A stretch of DNA of 18,600 nucleotides, from NCBI GenBank assembly GCA_900552115.1, contig URYP01000038.1, positions 1 through 18,600 of the forward strand, in the 5' to 3' direction. The translations under genes and the position numbers were made by a program. Positions within the stretch are counted from its first letter, which is position 1. Every line of letters begins with the position of its first letter. This document shows positions 15,161 to 18,600 of the stretch, in pieces. The stretch comes from an uncultured Oscillospiraceae bacterium (lineage in GTDB: Bacteria > Bacillota > Clostridia > Oscillospirales > Acutalibacteraceae). Under the pieces are notes generated by a model that was not told the DNA's origin, did not search any database, and saw only the letters and a list, made by a program, of their open reading frames with translations.

Positions 15161-15814
15161 ATGCGCAGGCGATGGGGAAGACGAAGGGGGAGCAAAGCCA
15201 AATTTCGGGCCATAATAGCGCTGATGCTGGTAATTGTCGTGGGGCTTGTCGTCTGGATCGACTGGGGGATGCGGCCGCTGGTTCGCTCCTATGGCATGAA
15301 CTATGCCAAAACGGTGTGTACCCGCGCCATCAACGAGTCGGTTACCGATCTGCTTTCACAGGAGCATCTCAAATATGAGGATTTGGTAGAGCTGGAGAAA
15401 AAGGATACCGGTGAAATTATATCGGTGGAGGCCAACGCCCTGACCATTAACCAGCTCAAGGCGGATATCACCAATACGGTGCTTGACCGGCTGGAAAAAC
15501 AGGATGTACAGACAGTGAAAATCCCGCTGGGCACCCTGACCGGCAGCGATCTGCTGACCGGCCGCGGACCGGCGATACCGTTTAAAATAGGGATCACCGC
15601 CACGACGCTGACCAACATCCGCAGTTCTTTCGAGAGCGCGGGCATCAATCAGACCTGCCACCAGCTGTTTGTCGATCTGGAGGTGCAGCTGTTCGCAGCC
15701 CTGCCGGGCAATCCAGAGGAAATTACGGTAAAAAGCGAGTTTATGGTGGCGGAAACCATCCTGGCCGGAACGGTTCCGGAGTTCTTCGCCAATTTGCAGA
15801 AGTCGGGCACATAA
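15161..15814 (+). CDS. yunB: Sporulation protein YunB (217 aa)
   Basis: YunB is a sporulation protein known from Bacillus subtilis, where it belongs to the mother-cell sigma-E regulon; its biochemical role is unknown. After a strongly basic N-terminus (RRRWGRRRG) there is one membrane segment at about residues 17-34, then a soluble domain probably outside the membrane or in the intermembrane space. Family hallmarks are KIPLGTLTGSDLLTGRGPAI near the middle, SAGINQT(C)H, and VAETILAGTVPEF near the end. Length is close to the usual ~250 residues. The alternative start at 15152 would add three residues. It lies downstream of a terminator and upstream of a palindrome, so it is probably transcribed alone. 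I found no convincing sigma-E promoter in 15062-15145. Its presence indicates an endospore-forming lineage. Confidence 0.88.
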   Translation: MRRRWGRRRGSKAKFRAIIALMLVIVVGLVVWIDWGMRPLVRSYGMNYAKTVCTRAINESVTDLLSQEHLKYEDLVELEKKDTGEIISVEANALTINQLKADITNTVLDRLEKQDVQTVKIPLGTLTGSDLLTGRGPAIPFKIGITATTLTNIRSSFESAGINQTCHQLFVDLEVQLFAALPGNPEEITVKSEFMVAETILAGTVPEFFANLQKSGT

Positions 15815-15836
15815 CGGTGGCATTTGCCGGGAATAT

Positions 15837-15881
15837 TTGATATAATGGCGTCAGGCTGACAGCCTGACGCCATTATATCAA
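15837..15881. repeat. 45-bp perfect palindrome between yunB and ligA
   Basis: Arms 15837-15857 and 15861-15881 are perfectly complementary over 21 bp, with a 3-base spacer (GAC). Each arm starts, on its own strand, with TTGATATAAT, that is an extended -10 (TGA-TATAAT). No T run follows, so it is not a classical terminator. It could terminate yunB, form the ligA promoter or operator, or both. Confidence 0.8.
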
Positions 15882-15914
15882 CACGGTCCATTGACTATAT
15901 GAGGAGGCCCCTCT

Positions 15915-17921
15915 ATGACGACGGATAAAGAAACCGCCCGGCGGCGCATCACAGAGCTGCAGGAACAGATCGATTACCACAGCCGGCGGTATTACGATGA
16001 GGACGCGCCGGAGATCGAGGACGACGAATTTGACGCCCTGACGCGGGAACTGCGCGCGCTGGAAGACGCTTACCCGGAATTTGTATCCGCCGATTCCTAT
16101 ACTCGTAAAGTGCATGGGGAGGTTTCGAATCTGTTTACCCCCGTCCGGCATGAGGTGCCGCTCGGCAGCCTGCAGGACGTTTTTTCGCTGGAGGAACTGC
16201 GTGAATTCGACCGGCGGGTGCGGGAAACCATCCCGGCCCCGGTCTATGTAGTGGAACCGAAAATAGATGGCCTGTCAGTGGCGCTGGAATACCAGAACGG
16301 CGCGCTTGTGCGGGGCGCGACACGGGGAGATGGGACGACCGGCGAGGATGTGACCGCCAACCTGAGGACGATCCGTACCCTGCCGGGAACGCTGAATCAG
16401 CCGGTGGCCCGTACAATAGTGCGGGGCGAGGTGTACATGCCGCGGGAATCCTTTGCCGCCCTGGTGGAACAGCAGGAGCAAAATGGTGAAAAACCTTTTA
16501 AAAACCCCCGTAACGCGGCGGCCGGCTCCTTGCGGCAGAAGGATTCCCGCGTGACCCGCCGCCGGAATCTGGCCCTGTTTATCTTTAATCTACAGTTAGC
16601 GGAAGGGGAAACCATCACCGGGCATGCGGATTCCCTGCGGCAGATGGAGGCCTGGGGCTTGCCTATCATTCCTTTCTATAAGGAAACATCCTCCATCGAC
16701 GAGGTGCTGGCCGAGGTAGAACGCATTGGTACGCTGCGCCGCTCGCTGCCCTTCGACATTGACGGTGCGGTTGTCAAGGTGGATCGCTTTACTGATCGGG
16801 AATTTCTGGGCAGCACCTCCAAATACCCGCGTTGGGCCACCGCTTACAAGTATCCACCCGAGGAAAAAATCACAACCCTTTTGGGCGTGGATGTGCAGGT
16901 GGGCCGTACCGGCGTACTGACCCCGACGGGCCTTTTTGATCCAGTGACGCTGGCGGGCACCACCGTCAGCCGGGCAACCCTGCACAATGAGGATTTTATC
17001 AGGGAAAAAGAAATCGGCATCGGTGACAAGGTCGTAATGCGCAAAGCCGGGGATATCATCCCGGAGGTGCTGCGGGTGGCGGAGCACGCCCCAGGGTCCG
17101 TACCCTATGAAATGCCGCACACCTGCCCGTCCTGCGGCTCGTCGGTGGCGCGGGAGGAAGGGGAGGCCGCGCTGCGCTGCTCCAACCCCGAATGCCCGGC
17201 CCAGCGCCTGCGCAACCTGATCCACTTTGCCTCGCGGGACGCGATGGATATCGAGGGGCTTGGCCCAGCCGTACTGGAACAGCTGGTGGACGAGGGGATG
17301 GTCCAGAACGCGTTTGATCTTTATCATCTGGACGTGGAAAAGGTCGCCGCATTGGAAGGATTGGGAGAAAAATCCGCCGACAACCTGATGAAGGCGCTGG
17401 AAGCCTCCAAGCAAGCGGATCTTTACCGGGTGATTTACGCGCTGGGAATCCGTCATGTGGGGGAAAAGGCCGCCAAGCTGCTGGCGGGCCGCTTTCGCAC
17501 CATGGAGGCAGTGATGGAGGCCTCTGCTGAGGAGATAGCGGCGATCGACGGCTTTGGCGGAATCATGGCCGAGAGCGTAGAGCGCTTTTTCTTGCTGCCC
17601 CAGTCCCGGCATTTTGTGGAACAGCTGCGCGCGGCAGGGGTCAATATGGAAACCCGCCAGCCGGAGGAGAGCAGCGGACGGTTTGAGGGAATGACCTTTG
17701 TACTCACCGGCACGCTGCCCCACCTCAAACGGCAGGAGGCGGCCGCCATCATCGAGCGGTTCGGGGGCAAGGTAGCCGGCAGTGTCTCAAAAAAAACCAG
17801 CGTGGTGGTAGCCGGCGAAGATGCGGGCAGCAAGCTGACCAAAGCGCAGCAGCTAGGCCTGCAAATTGTGGACGAAGCCGCGTTCCTGGAAATGGCGGGG
17901 GAGCCCGCAATAGAAGAATAA
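15915..17921 (+). CDS. ligA: NAD-dependent DNA ligase LigA (668 aa)
   Basis: It seals nicks in duplex DNA using NAD+, and is essential for joining Okazaki fragments and for repair. All expected domains are present in order. Domain Ia (YHSRRYYDEDAPEIEDDEFDAL) is followed by the adenylation domain with the lysine nucleophile Lys116 in EPKIDGLS. Next come an OB-fold (from about 315), a four-cysteine zinc finger (Cys404, Cys407, Cys422, Cys427), helix-hairpin-helix repeats (~430-585) and a C-terminal BRCT domain (~588-668, starting at GRFEGMTFVLTGTL). Length equals the usual ~670 residues, so it looks complete and functional. The start has GAGGAGG (15901-15907) seven bases upstream. The palindrome 15837-15881 lies upstream and may contain its promoter. 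Confidence 0.98.
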   Translation: MTTDKETARRRITELQEQIDYHSRRYYDEDAPEIEDDEFDALTRELRALEDAYPEFVSADSYTRKVHGEVSNLFTPVRHEVPLGSLQDVFSLEELREFDRRVRETIPAPVYVVEPKIDGLSVALEYQNGALVRGATRGDGTTGEDVTANLRTIRTLPGTLNQPVARTIVRGEVYMPRESFAALVEQQEQNGEKPFKNPRNAAAGSLRQKDSRVTRRRNLALFIFNLQLAEGETITGHADSLRQMEAWGLPIIPFYKETSSIDEVLAEVERIGTLRRSLPFDIDGAVVKVDRFTDREFLGSTSKYPRWATAYKYPPEEKITTLLGVDVQVGRTGVLTPTGLFDPVTLAGTTVSRATLHNEDFIREKEIGIGDKVVMRKAGDIIPEVLRVAEHAPGSVPYEMPHTCPSCGSSVAREEGEAALRCSNPECPAQRLRNLIHFASRDAMDIEGLGPAVLEQLVDEGMVQNAFDLYHLDVEKVAALEGLGEKSADNLMKALEASKQADLYRVIYALGIRHVGEKAAKLLAGRFRTMEAVMEASAEEIAAIDGFGGIMAESVERFFLLPQSRHFVEQLRAAGVNMETRQPEESSGRFEGMTFVLTGTLPHLKRQEAAAIIERFGGKVAGSVSKKTSVVVAGEDAGSKLTKAQQLGLQIVDEAAFLEMAGEPAIEE

Positions 17922-17927
17922 CCAGCG

Positions 17928-17981
17928 GGGCGCGCCGCGCGGCTGTTAAGCGATATGCCGCACGACGCGCCCGTCTTTGTT
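17928..17981 (+). terminator. Probable terminator between ligA and the DUF2441-type gene
   Basis: GGGCGCG (17928-17934) pairs with CGCGCCC (17966-17972), with an inner pair GCGGC (17939-17943) and GCCGC (17957-17961). The tail GTCTTTGTTT is T-rich but interrupted. It starts seven bases after the ligA stop. It may also fold as a structured leader of the next gene, whose start is only 17 bases further on. Confidence 0.45.
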
Positions 17982-17997
17982 TGTGAAAGGATAAACC

Positions 17998-18555
17998 ATG
18001 GAAGAATTTATCGCGTATCATGTGGTGACCGACCGTCCTATGCGGGTGGGGCAGCGCGTCCGTTTTGACGGGGAGCATCACAGCGGCGTTTATCGCCGTG
18101 TTATGGAAAAAATGGAAACCGTCCGGGAGATTTATGCGCATCCGGAAAACTATGAGGCCGCGCCGCTCGAGCACCACACGGCGGTAGCCTTGAGAGAACT
18201 GGCGCTGGAAGAGGTACGGCAGGCGGCCTATCCCGCGTACCCGTCACGTCTGGCCTGCCTGTATGTCTCTAAGACATTGGCGGACGCTGAAAAATGGGGC
18301 GGATTGTTTGTCGAATGGGGCCGGCCGACCTATCACATTGTCAAGCTGCGGATTCGTGGGAACCGCTTTACGGGAAACGCCAACCATTGCTTTGCGGCGA
18401 CCCCCGATATGCAGAGAAATCTGGCTCTGGCGCGCCGTTACTGGGAAAATGCGCCCGATCCGGGTGGGGAGCCCCCGATTAAAGAGATTTTAGCGGATGG
18501 GGATATTGAGGTGGTCAACATTATCTGTGAGATCAACCGGAATATTTGTACATAA
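17998..18555 (+). CDS. DUF2441-family protein of unknown function (185 aa)
   Basis: The ATG at 17998 follows AAAGGA (17986-17991) at six bases. The protein is soluble, with no signal peptide or membrane segment. I recognise the layout YHVVTDRPMRVGQ, HHSGVYRRV, LEHHTAVALRELALEEVR, YPSRLACLYVS, AEKWGGLFVEWGRPTYHIVKL and ANHCF from the family called DUF2441, and the length is typical. The function of that family is not known to me. The N-terminal Tyr-His and the later LYVSKTLADAEKWG faintly recall enzymes with an ADP-ribosyltransferase-type fold; this is speculation. Its position after ligA, with a hairpin between, gives no functional hint. Confidence 0.82.
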   Translation: MEEFIAYHVVTDRPMRVGQRVRFDGEHHSGVYRRVMEKMETVREIYAHPENYEAAPLEHHTAVALRELALEEVRQAAYPAYPSRLACLYVSKTLADAEKWGGLFVEWGRPTYHIVKLRIRGNRFTGNANHCFAATPDMQRNLALARRYWENAPDPGGEPPIKEILADGDIEVVNIICEINRNICT

Positions 18556-18580
18556 AGCGAATGATATACAGCCTAGGCCG

Positions 18581-18600
18581 GGCCGACGCAAGCGTCTGCC
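18581..18600 (+). terminator. Possible terminator cut by the right edge
   Basis: GACGC (18585-18589) pairs with GCGTC (18592-18596), and GGC (18581-18583) pairs with GCC (18598-18600) across one mismatch. It starts about 25 bp after the DUF2441-type stop. The window ends before any T run could be seen. Confidence 0.35.

Noticed and set aside
16596..17723. A 375-residue open frame antisense to ligA
   Set aside because: It overlaps well-conserved ligase domains and encodes low-credibility sequence.

Overview
The window looks like chromosomal DNA from a spore-forming, carbohydrate-degrading Clostridium-class Firmicute, most likely in the Oscillospiraceae/Ruminococcaceae. The reasons are large secreted glycoside hydrolases carrying dockerin type I modules, a YunB sporulation protein, strong AGGAGG-type ribosome binding sites, and extended -10 promoters. 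No mobile element, CRISPR array, tRNA or rRNA was recognised. The species assignment is inference.

Layout. Bases 1-221 hold no gene I can name; they include a perfect hairpin terminator (122-155) serving the leftward gene. A leftward gene (222-1901) encodes a three-helix membrane-anchored protein of unknown function. It is divergent from a rightward run of three separately promoted or terminated glycoside hydrolase genes: a very large secreted GH3 beta-xylosidase-like enzyme with an internal dockerin (2143-6927), a very large secreted GH95 alpha-L-fucosidase-like enzyme with an internal dockerin (7149-12023), and a smaller GH3 paralogue with no signal peptide and no dockerin (12215-15010). 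Beyond a strong terminator come housekeeping and developmental genes: yunB (15161-15814), ligA (15915-17921), and a DUF2441-type gene (17998-18555).

How the genes work together. The two dockerin enzymes appear to be exported and probably attach to a cohesin partner outside the cell. A fucosidase plus a beta-xylosidase-like enzyme suggests debranching of a fucosylated plant or host glycan such as xyloglucan. The signal-less GH3 would finish imported oligosaccharides in the cytoplasm. The most interesting content is modular. Both secreted enzymes carry copies (three in all) of a ~150-residue predicted beta-sandwich module that I cannot assign to a named family. These are interleaved with FIVAR-like helical repeats. 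The GH3 dockerin sits inside the enzyme, at a junction that is uninterrupted in the paralogue. Most dockerin calcium loops have a Lys/Arg-Asp-Gly order instead of Asp/Asn-Gly. A 45-bp palindrome with TATAAT at both ends lies between yunB and ligA.
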